Counted from the first letter of the stretch, positions 18,111 through 26,514 are shown. The stretch is DNA of 64,000 nt from Pseudomonas azotoformans (GCF_900103345.1 NZ_LT629702.1:4588001-4652000); one strand, 5' to 3'. The notes: generated from the letters alone by a model not told the origin. Program-made: numbers and translations.

Positions 18111-18626
18111 CTACACTACAACACTCTCAGGTTCTACGACCCCGAAATAGGGACATTCACGACTCCAGACCCGATCAGTTTACTGGGCGGCATAAACCTG
18201 TACCAATATGCGCCAAATCCAATTACATGGGTTGATCCATGGGGCCTGTTTAAGTGGAACTATAAAAATATGCCTGGAATCGATGGACTCCAGAAACACC
18301 ATATTATTCCTCAATCGCTGGCTGATCACCCTGCTCTGAAGAAGGCTGGATTCGACATATACAAAACTTCCAACATCATTTACTTGCCTAGTCAAGAGGG
18401 CAAGCACAAATATTGCACTATTCACAAAGGCTCACATCCGGGTTACAACAAAGCTGTTCGAGCACAACTCAATGAAATATCCCTCGCGGGCAAGGCTGGA
18501 AAATGGAAAAAAGCCCAGTACGCGCAGGCAGTGAGGGAGGTTGTCAGCTCTGAAAGGTCGGGATTACGCAATGGGCGTACTCGGTTGAATAAAAACTCAA
18601 CTCAAGCAGGTCGCTGCGAGAAATAA
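17919..18626 (+). CDS. Orphan Rhs C-terminal cassette: core end plus AHH-type nuclease tip
   Basis: An open frame of 235 residues without the N-terminal Rhs shell. Residues ~1-105 are the end of the YD-repeat core, closing with TWVDPWGL. The tip carries KHHIIPQSLADHP, then NIIYLPSQ and a KGSHPGYN motif: the layout of AHH-type HNH nucleases, where the paired His residues bind metal. No ribosome site is seen before the TTG at 17919, and the upstream homology is frame-shifted, so it may be silent unless recombined onto an intact Rhs gene. Partner immunity gene starts two bases after the stop. Orphan Rhs-CT cassettes of this kind are known in other bacteria. Confidence 0.75.
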   Translation: MQKIRYYHNDLNGLPEQLTEADGHSIWQATYRGWGNTLEEVREPYYIEEQNLRFQGHYLDRETGLHYNTLRFYDPEIGTFTTPDPISLLGGINLYQYAPNPITWVDPWGLFKWNYKNMPGIDGLQKHHIIPQSLADHPALKKAGFDIYKTSNIIYLPSQEGKHKYCTIHKGSHPGYNKAVRAQLNEISLAGKAGKWKKAQYAQAVREVVSSERSGLRNGRTRLNKNSTQAGRCEK

Positions 18627-18627
18627 T

Positions 18628-19197
18628 ATGTACCTATTAGAAATCAGTGAAAATTATTCAGAAATTTACTGGTTCAAATACGACCAGAAACAATCTCCCG
18701 ACCACCTATTGTTTATTAGTGGAGAAAAGCAATCATCAATTGCTACCACTCCAACCTTTAGAAATAAAAATAAGGTCAGCGTATCTCGATTAATGTCCTT
18801 CGATCTTCTTCAAAGTGACACGCTTGAATTTGTAAGCGAGGCAATGGCCAACGTACTGCGCAAATTCCCGAAAGATATTCAGCTTTTTCCTGCCAACGCT
18901 TATCTAAAAGAAGAAAAGCTGGAAGGTTACTATGTATTCAATGTGATTCAGATGCTTCCTTGCATTGATTTGAATAACTCTCAATATGGTCCCATGTTCA
19001 GCTTTATGCCGGATGGTCCTCTGAGATTCACTACTATTCAAAGTCTGCCACCTGCTACCTTAGGCAATCACCATATCGTGAGAGCTAAGGAAAATTCACA
19101 ACGCATCTTTGTTTCCCAGCAGTTCAAGCAGCAATGCGAAGCGTCCCAGCTTAAAGGTCTTCGATTCGTAGACTGTTCCAAAGGTATCCAAGTCTGA
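18628..19197 (+). CDS. Imm11-like (DUF1629) immunity protein for the AHH tip
   Basis: A 189-residue soluble, A+T-rich gene immediately after the AHH nuclease cassette. The central GYYVFNVIQMLPCIDLNNSQ segment resembles the 'YxxxNVxxxxxxxDxxxS' signature that I associate with Imm11/DUF1629 proteins, a family often placed next to AHH nucleases. The start ATG follows the toxin stop by one base (TAATATG). It would bind and block the nuclease in the cytoplasm. Family assignment is tentative; the immunity role follows from the position. The second copy of the 61-bp repeat begins three bases after its stop. Confidence 0.6.
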   Translation: MYLLEISENYSEIYWFKYDQKQSPDHLLFISGEKQSSIATTPTFRNKNKVSVSRLMSFDLLQSDTLEFVSEAMANVLRKFPKDIQLFPANAYLKEEKLEGYYVFNVIQMLPCIDLNNSQYGPMFSFMPDGPLRFTTIQSLPPATLGNHHIVRAKENSQRIFVSQQFKQQCEASQLKGLRFVDCSKGIQV

Positions 19198-19200
19198 ACA

Positions 19201-19261
19201 ATAAAGGGGACGGATCTATTTAATCCGGATAGGGACTATAAATAAATCTGACCCCTTTATC
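19201..19261 (+). repeat. 61-bp hairpin-ended direct repeat, copy 2
   Basis: Same orientation as the copy at 17010-17070, with three substitutions. It joins the stop of the Imm11-like gene on one side and the truncated 5' edge of a GIY-YIG toxin tip on the other, without spare sequence. Ends are imperfect inverted repeats (ATAAAGGGG / CCCCTTTAT). Confidence 0.85.
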
Positions 19262-19645
19262 GTCGGTCTATACGACCTGGATATACATGGAAATACCGTA
19301 GGGGATCCTTATTACATCGGTATCACTAACGACATTTCGCGTAGGACGGAAGAACATCAAGCCTCCGGCCGACTGACGAAGGACGACAGCACTACAGGTC
19401 TTCGTCGCATTGAGAAAAACGTCACCTACGGCGAAGCCAGGGGTTATGAGCAAGCCTACATAGAGCGCTACAAGACAAAAACAGGGGAAATTGGCGCCGC
19501 AACCTCCCAAAGCAACAGAGGAAATAAATACAATTCCTTCGATCACAACAACACGACTCGCGATCGGGATAGGCATCGATATTTCAAAGAGGCTTATAAC
19601 CGGAAAAAAACGAGCCTCATCGGTAAAGGAGGAAAGTGCTCATGA
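19262..19645 (+). pseudogene. Start-less GIY-YIG nuclease tip (displaced Rhs toxin end)
   Basis: A 127-residue open stretch with no start codon and no Rhs core in front. It begins VGLYDLDIHGNTVGDPYYIG and so contains both GIY-YIG elements (GLY and YYIG). An Arg-rich helix (ISRRTEEH) and a RGYEQAYIERYKTK block with the likely catalytic Glu follow. The tip of Rhs effector 2 has the matching TPYYIG, ARESQH and KGYEQAYREKYKTK elements, so the two tips are homologous but much diverged. The 5' edge coincides with the 61-bp repeat, which has replaced or cut off the core. The stop overlaps the ATG of the next gene. Confidence 0.8.
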
Positions 19646-20118
19646 GTGACCTGACTTTTTTTGGCTGGGACAAAAAACCCAGGACAACACTACGTGCCAT
19701 AAAGCCCGGAGATATTTTCTGCTTCAAATTCACAGAGGACACCTTCGGATTTGGGCGAATACTGTCCACTATGGACGAAGGCCACTGCGCCGAGATTCTG
19801 GATTTTTTTTCCACAGAGCCGGCTATCTCCGCACAACAATTGGAACAAGCCAAGCGCGTGTCACATCCAATACTGCTGAACAGCTACGGACTCTTTGATA
19901 AAAAGAGCTCGGGGGAGTGGCGGATCATTGCTTCTGATCCCGGTTATACGCCTGAAAATATCGAAGGCTTTTACTTCATCTACGGGGTTCCCGGTGATCT
20001 GAAGAAAATCGACATTCTAGGTAACGACAGCCCCATATCCGACGCCCAGGCAAAAGCTTATCCAAGTTGTGTACCAAAAAGTGATGCACACGTTAAGTCT
20101 TTTATTGCGCTCGCATAA
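19642..20118 (+). CDS. Imm26-like immunity protein, second copy
   Basis: A 158-residue protein whose ATG overlaps the stop of the displaced GIY-YIG tip (ATGA), with an AAGGAGG site seven or more bases upstream. The opening AIKPGDIFCFKF, the GFGRIL segment and the motif EWRIIASDPGY mark it as Imm26-like and as a relative of the gene at 16396. The pairing of two related GIY-YIG tips with two related Imm26-like genes is internal evidence that this family neutralises this nuclease type. It appears intact and, with its good ribosome site, may be expressed although its toxin is a fragment. Confidence 0.78.
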   Translation: MSDLTFFGWDKKPRTTLRAIKPGDIFCFKFTEDTFGFGRILSTMDEGHCAEILDFFSTEPAISAQQLEQAKRVSHPILLNSYGLFDKKSSGEWRIIASDPGYTPENIEGFYFIYGVPGDLKKIDILGNDSPISDAQAKAYPSCVPKSDAHVKSFIALA

Positions 20119-20154
20119 CGCCTTACTTTTCGGGCAAAGCCTGACGTCACCAAC

Positions 20155-20193
20155 AAAAATGGGCACCCAACCCAGTCGGCGTGCCCATTTTTT
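20155..20193. terminator. Bidirectional rho-independent terminator
   Basis: AAAAATGGGCAC and GTGCCCATTTTTT pair around a 14-base loop, giving a stem with A/T runs on both sides. It can end transcription of the HU gene (minus strand) and of the Rhs/immunity region (plus strand). Confidence 0.85.
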
Positions 20194-20227
20194 CCTACCC
20201 TCCCGCCCCTTCGAGACGGTAACGCCA

Positions 20228-20503
20228 TTACGCGTTAACAGTGTCTTTCAGCGATTTGCCCGGCTTGAACGCAACCGTATTGCTGGCTTTGATTTTCACC
20301 GGCTCACCGGTTTGAGGGTTTTTGCCAGTGCGGGCGCCGCGGTGGCGCTGCAGGAAGGTGCCGAAGCCAACCAGGGTGACGCTGTCCTTGCGGTGCAGGG
20401 CGCCGGTGATTTCTTCGAGAACGGCGTTGAGGACGCGGTTGGCCTGTTCTTTAGTGAGATCGGCTTTTTCAGCGATAGCGGCTGCGAGATCTGGTTTACG
20501 CAT
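20228..20503 (-). CDS. hupA: HU-family nucleoid DNA-binding protein
   Basis: A 91-residue HU protein, a small basic dimer that bends and compacts DNA. The full family pattern is present: MRKPDLAAAIAEKADLT at the N-terminus, the VGFGTF turn, and the DNA-contacting arm with RTGKNPQTGEPVKI and a terminal AFKPGKSLKD. Length is standard. It lies downstream of and on the same strand as the rubredoxin reductase gene, but the ~190-base gap suggests its own promoter. Pseudomonads have several HU paralogues; the neighbourhood (rubredoxin, ubiCA, phoBR) suggests the copy usually named hupA, and that symbol is the less certain part. Confidence 0.93.
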   Translation of the reverse strand: MRKPDLAAAIAEKADLTKEQANRVLNAVLEEITGALHRKDSVTLVGFGTFLQRHRGARTGKNPQTGEPVKIKASNTVAFKPGKSLKDTVNA

Positions 20504-20694
20504 GTGTGAAGCCTCTTTGACGGTTTTTTGTTGTTATGTCCGTGCTGCTCATCGTTGGAGCAGCGCCCAAAGCGCCGCAGGCTCTACTCTGCGGCAGACG
20601 GGAGTGAGGATGGCATGCCCTCGCACGCTCCGCCAGTCTCGCTGCGACCTTTCTGGGGGGAAAAACGTGCTTATTCCGACAGAACGACCGGTAT

Positions 20695-21843
20695 TTACGC
20701 CAGCAACGGCGGAAGTTCTTTATTGAGGGCGAGTTTTTCCATGACGGCGTTGCCGGTGAGTGCATAACCCAGCAGGCGACCGCTGGCGTCACGGCACAGG
20801 GCCTTGATGTCGGCGCCCTCGCCTTCGACGCTCCAGACACCTTCGGTGCCCCGTGGCGGTGGCGATACCACCAGCGGGCAGATCGGGGTTTTCACGGTCA
20901 CCGGCATCGGACCGTAACTGACGGCGGTGGCGTTTCCGGCGAGGGTCTGGGCCAGGGCGCGGGCGCAGCTCATCAGCGGCATCACGTACAGCAGGTTCAG
21001 GCCGTCGACCTCGGCGCAGTCGCCCAAGGCGTAGATATTGGCGTGGGAAGTCTTGAGGTGGCGGTCCACCATGATCCCGCGATTGGTCTGCAGGCCGGCG
21101 GCGGCGGCCAGGTCGACGCGTGGGCGCAGGCCGATGGCCGATACCACCAGGTCGCAGGCGATCACTTCACCGTCCGACAGGTGGGCTTCCAGGCCGTCAG
21201 CGGTGCGCTGCAGACGATTGAGCACCGGGCCCAGGTGGAAGCGCGCGCCGAGGCCTTCAAGGCCTGCCTGTACCGCAGCAGCGGCGGCCGGGTGCAGCAG
21301 GGTCGGCATGACTTGCTCGCACGGCGCCACCAGGTCGATTTCATAACCGCCCAGGATCAGGTCGTTGGCGAATTCGCAGCCGATCAAGCCCGCGCCGAGC
21401 AGCAGCACACGGCGCTTGCCGGCAGCGGCGGCACGAAAGCGTGCGTAGTCTTCAAGGTCGTTGATCGGGAAAATCAGTTCAGCCGCATCGCCTTCAACCG
21501 ACACACGCACGGTTTCGGCGCCCCAGGCCAGGATCAGGTCGCGATAGGCCACCGCCTCCTCGCCGATCCACAAGCGTTTGTGGCCGGGGTCGATGCCGCT
21601 GACACGAGTGTGGGTACGCACTTCGGCCTTGAGTTGTTCGGCCATGGCGCCGGGTTCAGCCATGCTCAGGCCATCGGCTTCCTTGTTCTTGCCAAAGCCG
21701 GTGGAGAGCATGGGCTTGGAGTAGGAGCGCCCGTCATCGGCAGTGATCAGCAGCAATGGGGTCTCGCTGTCGAGCTTGCGAAACTCCCGGGCCAGGTTGT
21801 AACCGGCCAACCCTGTGCCGATGATCACGACAGGTGCGTTCAT
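20695..21843 (-). CDS. rubB: Rubredoxin-NAD(+) reductase
   Basis: A 382-residue FAD-dependent reductase that passes electrons from NADH to rubredoxin. The N-terminal dinucleotide fold reads [17 protein letters not shown], a second (NAD) fold lies at [16 protein letters not shown] (about residues 146-161), and the FAD-contacting [13 protein letters not shown] motif is near residue 270. These match the AlkT/RubB group. The rubredoxin gene lies 37 bases upstream on the same strand, so the pair forms an operon. Rubredoxin systems in pseudomonads supply alkane hydroxylases or take part in oxygen-stress defence; nothing here decides which. Confidence 0.93.
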   Translation of the reverse strand: MNAPVVIIGTGLAGYNLAREFRKLDSETPLLLITADDGRSYSKPMLSTGFGKNKEADGLSMAEPGAMAEQLKAEVRTHTRVSGIDPGHKRLWIGEEAVAYRDLILAWGAETVRVSVEGDAAELIFPINDLEDYARFRAAAAGKRRVLLLGAGLIGCEFANDLILGGYEIDLVAPCEQVMPTLLHPAAAAAVQAGLEGLGARFHLGPVLNRLQRTADGLEAHLSDGEVIACDLVVSAIGLRPRVDLAAAAGLQTNRGIMVDRHLKTSHANIYALGDCAEVDGLNLLYVMPLMSCARALAQTLAGNATAVSYGPMPVTVKTPICPLVVSPPPRGTEGVWSVEGEGADIKALCRDASGRLLGYALTGNAVMEKLALNKELPPLLA

Positions 21844-21880
21844 TCCTTTCTCCCTGTAGTACTTTTCTGAAAACCGAGAA

Positions 21881-22048
21881 TCAGCCGATCTCGATCATTT
21901 CGAAATCCATTTTGCCCACGCCGCAGTCCGGGCACAGCCAGTCTTCCGGGACGTCTTCCCAACGGGTGCCAGGCAGAATTCCATCATCCGGCCAGCCGTC
22001 TTTCTCGTCATAGATCAGGCCACAGACTACACATTGCCACTTCTTCAT
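21881..22048 (-). CDS. rubA: Rubredoxin
   Basis: A 55-residue rubredoxin, a one-iron electron carrier. Two CxxCG motifs are present: CVVCGLIYD near residue 6 and [12 protein letters not shown] near residue 39, giving the four Cys ligands for iron. The family's [17 protein letters not shown] segment lies between them. A GAGGAAG ribosome site precedes the ATG. Upstream of the reductase gene in the same direction, it forms the natural substrate-enzyme pair. Only one rubredoxin gene is seen here, whereas some pseudomonads have two in tandem at this site. Confidence 0.95.
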   Translation of the reverse strand: MKKWQCVVCGLIYDEKDGWPDDGILPGTRWEDVPEDWLCPDCGVGKMDFEMIEIG

Positions 22049-22242
22049 CACTTGCTTCCTCAGGGTCAGGCATCTTGGCCGACGGTCGATAGACCCGCGT
22101 TGCCGTGCGGCTCAGGGCGTTTTGTACTGATCGTGGCCGGCAGATGCAAGCATGATCGACGCAAACGGCGGGCCCATCCCGGCAAAAGCCCAGGGTGCCA
22201 TGGTAAGCTCGCCGCCTCTTTTGCTGCCAATACTGACTCACC

Positions 22243-22806
22243 GTGCCGCACTCAATCGCCCTTCCCGATGCTTGCCAATGGCTGACCCAGAGCCTTCTGA
22301 CTCCCGCGCCCACGGCCTTGACCCTCAATTGGCTGTTCAACGAAGACTCGTTGACACGGCGACTGAAGTGGCTGTCCAGCGACGGTTTCAGCGTCACGCC
22401 ACTGTTCGAAGGCTGGCAGCCGCTGCGGGACGACGAATGTGCCGCCCTGGCACTGCCCGCCGCGACTGTCGGTTGGGTGCGCGAGGTGTATCTGCGCGGC
22501 CATGGCCAGCCGTGGGTGTTCGCACGCAGTGTGGCGGCACGCAGTGCCTTGCAGGGCGACGGCCTGCATATGGATGAGCTGGGAAGCCGCTCGCTGGGCG
22601 AACTGCTGTTCTGCGACCGGGCGTTCACCCGCCAAGCTATCGAGGTGTGTCATTACCCACGGCCGTGGTTGCCTGCGGCCGATCAGGTCGAAGGACTGTG
22701 GGCTCGCCGCTCACGCTTTGATCGGGGACCGCTGAGCGTGCTGGTCGCGGAGATCTTCTTGCCCAGCTTCTGGCACGCGCTGCACGCCCATCCGGAGAAT
22801 TGCTGA
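22243..22806 (+). CDS. ubiC: Chorismate pyruvate-lyase
   Basis: A 187-residue UbiC, which removes pyruvate from chorismate to give 4-hydroxybenzoate, the first committed step of ubiquinone synthesis in the cytoplasm. The family's [12 protein letters not shown] segment (near residue 29), the [17 protein letters not shown] core (near 80-96) and the GELLF/LPSFW elements are visible. The start is GTG; the predicted N-terminus ([13 protein letters not shown]) fits the family length. The stop overlaps the ubiA ATG by one base, so translation is coupled to the next enzyme of the pathway. Divergent from the rubredoxin gene, with a ~195-base promoter interval. Confidence 0.93.
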   Translation: MPHSIALPDACQWLTQSLLTPAPTALTLNWLFNEDSLTRRLKWLSSDGFSVTPLFEGWQPLRDDECAALALPAATVGWVREVYLRGHGQPWVFARSVAARSALQGDGLHMDELGSRSLGELLFCDRAFTRQAIEVCHYPRPWLPAADQVEGLWARRSRFDRGPLSVLVAEIFLPSFWHALHAHPENC

Positions 22807-23696
22807 TGTATCAACAACTGCTCAAGTCCTTGAACCACCTGAACCCCAGGGCCTGGGATTTCATTCAGTTGACCCGCATGGACAAGCCCATCGGCATTTA
22901 CCTGCTGTTGTGGCCGACGCTGTGGGCGCTGTGGATCGCTGGCAAAGGCTCGCCCTCTTTAATCAATATCGTGATCTTCGTGCTGGGCGTGGTGCTGACC
23001 CGCGCCGGTGGCTGTGTGATCAACGACTGGGCCGACCGCAAGGTCGACGGCCATGTGAAGCGCACGGAGCAACGCCCGTTGGTCAGCGGCAAGATCAGCT
23101 CTAAAGAGGCGCTGGTGTTTTTTGCGGTGCTGATGGGCATCAGTTTCCTGCTGGTGCTGCTGACCAACGCCACCACCATCCTGCTGTCCCTCGGTGGCCT
23201 GGCGCTGGCGGCGAGCTACCCGTTCATGAAGCGCTACACCTATTACCCGCAGGTGGTGCTGGGGGCGGCGTTTTCCTGGGGCATGCCGATGGCGTTCACC
23301 GCCGAGACCGGCAGCCTGCCTGCCACCGCGTGGCTGCTCTATATCGCCAATCTGCTCTGGACGGTCGGCTACGACACTTATTACGCGATGACCGACCGGG
23401 ATGACGACTTGAAGATCGGTGTGAAATCCACCGCCATTTTGTTTGGTGATGCCGATCGCGTGATCATTCTGACGCTACAAGGGCTGTCGCTGGTGTGCCT
23501 GTTACTGGCGGGTGCGCGATTCGAGTTGGGTGGCTGGTTCCACCTGGGTCTGCTGGCCGCGGCGGGCTGTTTTGCCTGGGAGTTCTGGTATACCCGGGAC
23601 AAGGACCGCATGAAGTGCTTCAAGGCGTTCCTGCATAACCACTGGGCGGGGTTGGCGATATTTGTCGGGATTGTGGCGGATTACGCATTTCGCTGA
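22806..23696 (+). CDS. ubiA: 4-hydroxybenzoate octaprenyltransferase
   Basis: A 296-residue membrane prenyltransferase that attaches the polyprenyl tail to 4-hydroxybenzoate in ubiquinone synthesis. Two Asp-rich motifs for magnesium-pyrophosphate binding are seen: NDWADRKVD near residue 76 and [13 protein letters not shown] near residue 195. Multiple hydrophobic helices (e.g. [33 protein letters not shown]) fit the eight- or nine-helix UbiA fold. The ATG at 22806 overlaps the ubiC stop; an in-frame TTG six bases upstream is not preferred. A REP doublet follows the stop. Confidence 0.96.
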   Translation: MYQQLLKSLNHLNPRAWDFIQLTRMDKPIGIYLLLWPTLWALWIAGKGSPSLINIVIFVLGVVLTRAGGCVINDWADRKVDGHVKRTEQRPLVSGKISSKEALVFFAVLMGISFLLVLLTNATTILLSLGGLALAASYPFMKRYTYYPQVVLGAAFSWGMPMAFTAETGSLPATAWLLYIANLLWTVGYDTYYAMTDRDDDLKIGVKSTAILFGDADRVIILTLQGLSLVCLLLAGARFELGGWFHLGLLAAAGCFAWEFWYTRDKDRMKCFKAFLHNHWAGLAIFVGIVADYAFR

Positions 23697-23723
23697 GGGT
23701 TTTGTGGCAGCTGTACCGGCGCC

Positions 23724-23788
23724 ATCGGGGGCAAGCCCCCTCCCACAGGGGAACCTATTCCAAATGTGGGAGGGGGCTTGCCCCCGAT
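23724..23788. repeat. REPIN between ubiA and the convergent lipoprotein-like gene
   Basis: Two inverted copies of the GTGGGAGGGGGCTTGCCCCCGAT unit with a short spacer. It lies between two convergent genes, a common REP position. Confidence 0.9.
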
Positions 23789-23809
23789 GCTTTCAGTGGC
23801 ACCGCGTGA

Positions 23810-24190
23810 TCAAGGTTTGGCGACCTTCCAGGCTCCGTCCATTTTGCCCTCACCGGTCATGTCGCCCGCTTTCTTGTCCATGATGAAGGTATAGAGCGGC
23901 TTCCCGCTGTATGCCCATTGGCTTTTTTGATCGTCACGGGTGATGACGGTCCATTTACCCATAGGCTTGTCGGTGGATTCGGCCATCAGTGGGGGCCAGT
24001 TGGTGGCGCACTTGTCGTTGCACATGGACTTGCCGTCGGCGTCCTTGGCAAAGGTGTAGAGCGTCATGCCCTTATGATCCACCAGCATCCCGTCTTTGGT
24101 CATCGCCGGCTCCGCCGCGAACGCCAGGCCCGGCAGTGTCAATGCCGCCGTCACCAGCAGGGCTTTCCAGGAAATCGTGCTGTAAGTCAT
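23810..24190 (-). CDS. Secreted-repeat (COG4315-like) periplasmic protein
   Basis: A 126-residue exported protein. The N-terminus has a signal peptide (basic start, LLVTAALTLPGLAFA hydrophobic core, AxA-type cleavage before EPAMTK). The mature part carries two copies of the 'secreted repeat of unknown function' (PF03640-like): DGMLVDHKGMTLYTFAKD with a Cys pair (MCNDKCATNWPPL), and SGKPLYTFIMDKKAGD. The two Cys may bind a ligand or form a disulfide. Function unknown. The start at 24190 is chosen because it gives the signal peptide directly; the frame is open further upstream. It is divergent from phoB, and its 5' region is shared with the PHO box there. Confidence 0.82.
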   Translation of the reverse strand: MTYSTISWKALLVTAALTLPGLAFAAEPAMTKDGMLVDHKGMTLYTFAKDADGKSMCNDKCATNWPPLMAESTDKPMGKWTVITRDDQKSQWAYSGKPLYTFIMDKKAGDMTGEGKMDGAWKVAKP

Positions 24191-24272
24191 CGGAACCTTC
24201 CTTTTGTGGTTGTCAGGATTCGGACTCAAAGCGTAGTCCAGAGAGGCGGGAATTGCCCGAGCGACTAAATTA

Positions 24273-24290
24273 CTGTCACACGACTGCAAT
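24273..24290 (+). promoter_or_regulatory. PHO box upstream of phoB
   Basis: CTGTCAC-ACGA-CTGCAAT fits the PhoB-binding consensus of two 7-base half sites (CTGTCAT) spaced by four bases, with three mismatches in total (one in the first half site, two in the second). It lies 56 bases before the phoB start and would give autoregulation under phosphate limitation. Confidence 0.75.
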
Positions 24291-24345
24291 AATTCCGTTA
24301 TCTAATGCGGCGCAAGACAGTTAAATGACAAGAGGATTTTCGAGC

Positions 24346-25035
24346 ATGGTTGGCAGGAGCATTCTGATTGTTGACGACGAAGCGCCCATCCGCGAGATGA
24401 TCGCCGTTGCGTTGGAAATGGCCGGCTATGACTGCCTGGAGGCGGAGAACTCCCAGCAGGCCCATGCCATTATCGTCGACCGCAAGCCGGACCTGATCCT
24501 GCTGGACTGGATGCTGCCCGGCACCTCCGGCATCGAACTGGCCCGCCGTCTCAAACGTGACGAGCTGACCGGGGACATCCCGATCATCATGCTCACCGCC
24601 AAGGGCGAAGAGGACAACAAGATCCAGGGCCTGGAAGTGGGTGCCGATGACTACATCACCAAGCCTTTTTCCCCACGGGAACTGGTCGCACGCCTGAAAG
24701 CCGTACTGCGCCGTGCCGGGCCTACCGATGGCGAAGCGCCGATTGAAGTCGGCGGCCTGCTGCTGGACCCGATCAGCCACCGTGTGACCATCGACGGCAA
24801 GCCGGCCGAAATGGGCCCCACCGAATACCGCCTGCTGCAATTCTTCATGACCCACCAGGAACGTGCTTATACCCGCGGCCAATTGCTGGACCAGGTGTGG
24901 GGCGGCAACGTGTATGTGGAAGAGCGCACCGTGGACGTGCATATCCGTCGCCTGCGCAAAGCCTTGGGCGATGCCTACGAGAATCTGGTACAAACCGTGC
25001 GCGGCACTGGTTACCGCTTCTCTACCAAGGGCTGA
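24346..25035 (+). CDS. phoB: Phosphate regulon response regulator PhoB
   Basis: A 229-residue OmpR-type regulator: receiver domain (residues 1-120) with the acidic pair DDE near the N-terminus, the phosphoacceptor Asp in [10 protein letters not shown] (about residue 53) and the conserved Lys in ITKPF, then a winged-helix DNA-binding domain with [30 protein letters not shown] and GTGYRF. When phosphorylated by PhoR it activates the pst and other phosphate genes by binding PHO boxes. The ATG at 24346 ([11 protein letters not shown]) has an AAGAGG site before it; an ATG seven codons upstream lacks one. A PHO box lies upstream, and phoR follows after 45 bases. Confidence 0.97.
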   Translation: MVGRSILIVDDEAPIREMIAVALEMAGYDCLEAENSQQAHAIIVDRKPDLILLDWMLPGTSGIELARRLKRDELTGDIPIIMLTAKGEEDNKIQGLEVGADDYITKPFSPRELVARLKAVLRRAGPTDGEAPIEVGGLLLDPISHRVTIDGKPAEMGPTEYRLLQFFMTHQERAYTRGQLLDQVWGGNVYVEERTVDVHIRRLRKALGDAYENLVQTVRGTGYRFSTKG

Positions 25036-25080
25036 GCCAATCGCAGCCTGACTTAACAGCTGACAAGGACGCATGTTCAA

Positions 25081-26403
25081 GTGAACCAAAACTGGCATGG
25101 CACCCTGATCCGCCACATGCTTTTGCTGATCACCGGCTGCCTGCTGGTCGGCCTGGTCAGCGGCTATTACGGCTGGAGCCTGGCAGTCGGCATTGCCCTG
25201 TACCTGGGCTGGACCCTCAAGCAACTGCTGCGCCTGCACGAATGGCTGCGCCAGCATAAACCCGACGAAGCACCTCCCGATGGCTACGGCCTGTGGGGCG
25301 AAGTGTTCGACAGCATCTACCACCTGCAACGTCGCGACCAGCGCGTGCGCGGGCGCCTGCAAGCAGTGATCGACCGGGTGCAGGAGTCCACCGCCGCGCT
25401 CAAGGATGCGGTGATCATGCTCGACAGCGACGGCAACCTGGAATGGTGGAACCGTGCCGCCGAGACCCTGCTGGGTCTCAAGACGCCCCAGGACAGCGGC
25501 CAGCCGGTGACCAACCTGGTGCGCCACCCGCGCTTCAAGGAGTACTTCGAACAGGAGAACTACGAAGAAGCCCTGGAAATCCCCTCGCCCACCAATGACC
25601 GCGTGCGCATCCAGCTGTACCTGACGCGCTACGGCAACAACGAACACCTGATGCTGGTGCGCGACGTCACCCGCATCCACCAGCTGGAACAGATGCGCAA
25701 AGACTTCGTCGCCAACGTCTCCCACGAGTTGCGTACGCCGCTGACGGTGATCTGCGGCTACCTGGAGACGCTGCTGGACAACGTCGACGAGATCAACCCA
25801 CGCTGGAGCCGGGCCCTGCAACAAATGCAGCAGCAAGGTTCGCGCATGCAGACACTGCTCAACGACCTGCTGTTGCTGGCCAAGCTGGAGGCGACTGATT
25901 ACCCGTCGGACAACCACCCGGTGGCGGTGCAGAGCCTGTTGCAGACCATCAAGAACGATGCCCAGGCCCTCTCCGGCCAACGTGGGCAACAGATCACCCT
26001 GGAGGCAGACCCGAGCGTGCTGCTCAAAGGCAGCGAAGGCGAGTTGCGCAGCGCGTTTTCCAACCTGGTGTTCAATGCCGTGAAATACACCCAGGACAAA
26101 GGCAATATCCGCATCCGCTGGTGGGCCGATGAACAGGGGGCGCACTTGAGCGTACAGGACTCCGGCATTGGCATCGACGCCAAGCACCTGCCGCGCCTGA
26201 CCGAGCGTTTCTACCGTGTCGACTCCAGCCGCAATTCCAACACCGGCGGCACCGGGCTCGGCCTGGCGATCGTCAAACACGTGCTGCTGCGCCACCGCGC
26301 ACGCCTGGAAATCAGCAGCGTGCTGGGACATGGCAGCACGTTTACCTGCCATTTTCCGCCGGCGCAGATGACGCGTTCGCGAGCCCTCGGCAACGACGAG
26401 TAA
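25081..26403 (+). CDS. phoR: Phosphate regulon sensor histidine kinase PhoR
   Basis: A 440-residue membrane-anchored histidine kinase, partner of PhoB. It has a short N-terminal hydrophobic hairpin (LLLITGCLLVGLVSGYYGW and the following helix), a PAS domain (about residues 95-190, DAVIMLDSDGNLEWWN), a HisKA phosphoacceptor site in VANVSHELRTPL (His near residue 220) and an ATPase domain with GTGLGLAIVKH near the end. It lacks a large periplasmic sensor, as expected: PhoR reads the state of the Pst transporter through PhoU. The start is GTG at 25081; the upstream ATG at 25073 is out of frame and runs into a stop at once. Confidence 0.97.
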   Translation: MNQNWHGTLIRHMLLLITGCLLVGLVSGYYGWSLAVGIALYLGWTLKQLLRLHEWLRQHKPDEAPPDGYGLWGEVFDSIYHLQRRDQRVRGRLQAVIDRVQESTAALKDAVIMLDSDGNLEWWNRAAETLLGLKTPQDSGQPVTNLVRHPRFKEYFEQENYEEALEIPSPTNDRVRIQLYLTRYGNNEHLMLVRDVTRIHQLEQMRKDFVANVSHELRTPLTVICGYLETLLDNVDEINPRWSRALQQMQQQGSRMQTLLNDLLLLAKLEATDYPSDNHPVAVQSLLQTIKNDAQALSGQRGQQITLEADPSVLLKGSEGELRSAFSNLVFNAVKYTQDKGNIRIRWWADEQGAHLSVQDSGIGIDAKHLPRLTERFYRVDSSRNSNTGGTGLGLAIVKHVLLRHRARLEISSVLGHGSTFTCHFPPAQMTRSRALGNDE

Positions 26404-26427
26404 TCCAAATACACCACGGGCCTAAAT

Positions 26428-26514
26428 GTGGGAGGGGGCTTGCCCCCGATGGCGGCGGGTCAGATATGAATGCGCTGCCTGACATACTGCCATCGGGGGC
26501 AAGCCCCCTCCCAC
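26428..26514. repeat. REPIN downstream of phoR
   Basis: Two inverted copies of the GTGGGAGGGGGCTTGCCCCCGAT unit, separated by about 41 bases, 25 bases after the phoR stop. Same class as the copies at 4684, 23724 and 40910. Confidence 0.9.

Noticed and set aside
17919..18626. The orphan AHH cassette as a complete independent toxin gene
   Set aside because: No ribosome site precedes the TTG, and the 5' part is a truncated copy of the Rhs core; it is more likely an unfused tip.
24298..26352. Long open frame on the minus strand opposite phoB and phoR (684 codons)
   Set aside because: It lies fully antisense to two well-supported genes, is rich in Gln/His/Arg as expected for shadows in GC-rich DNA, and has no recognisable domain.
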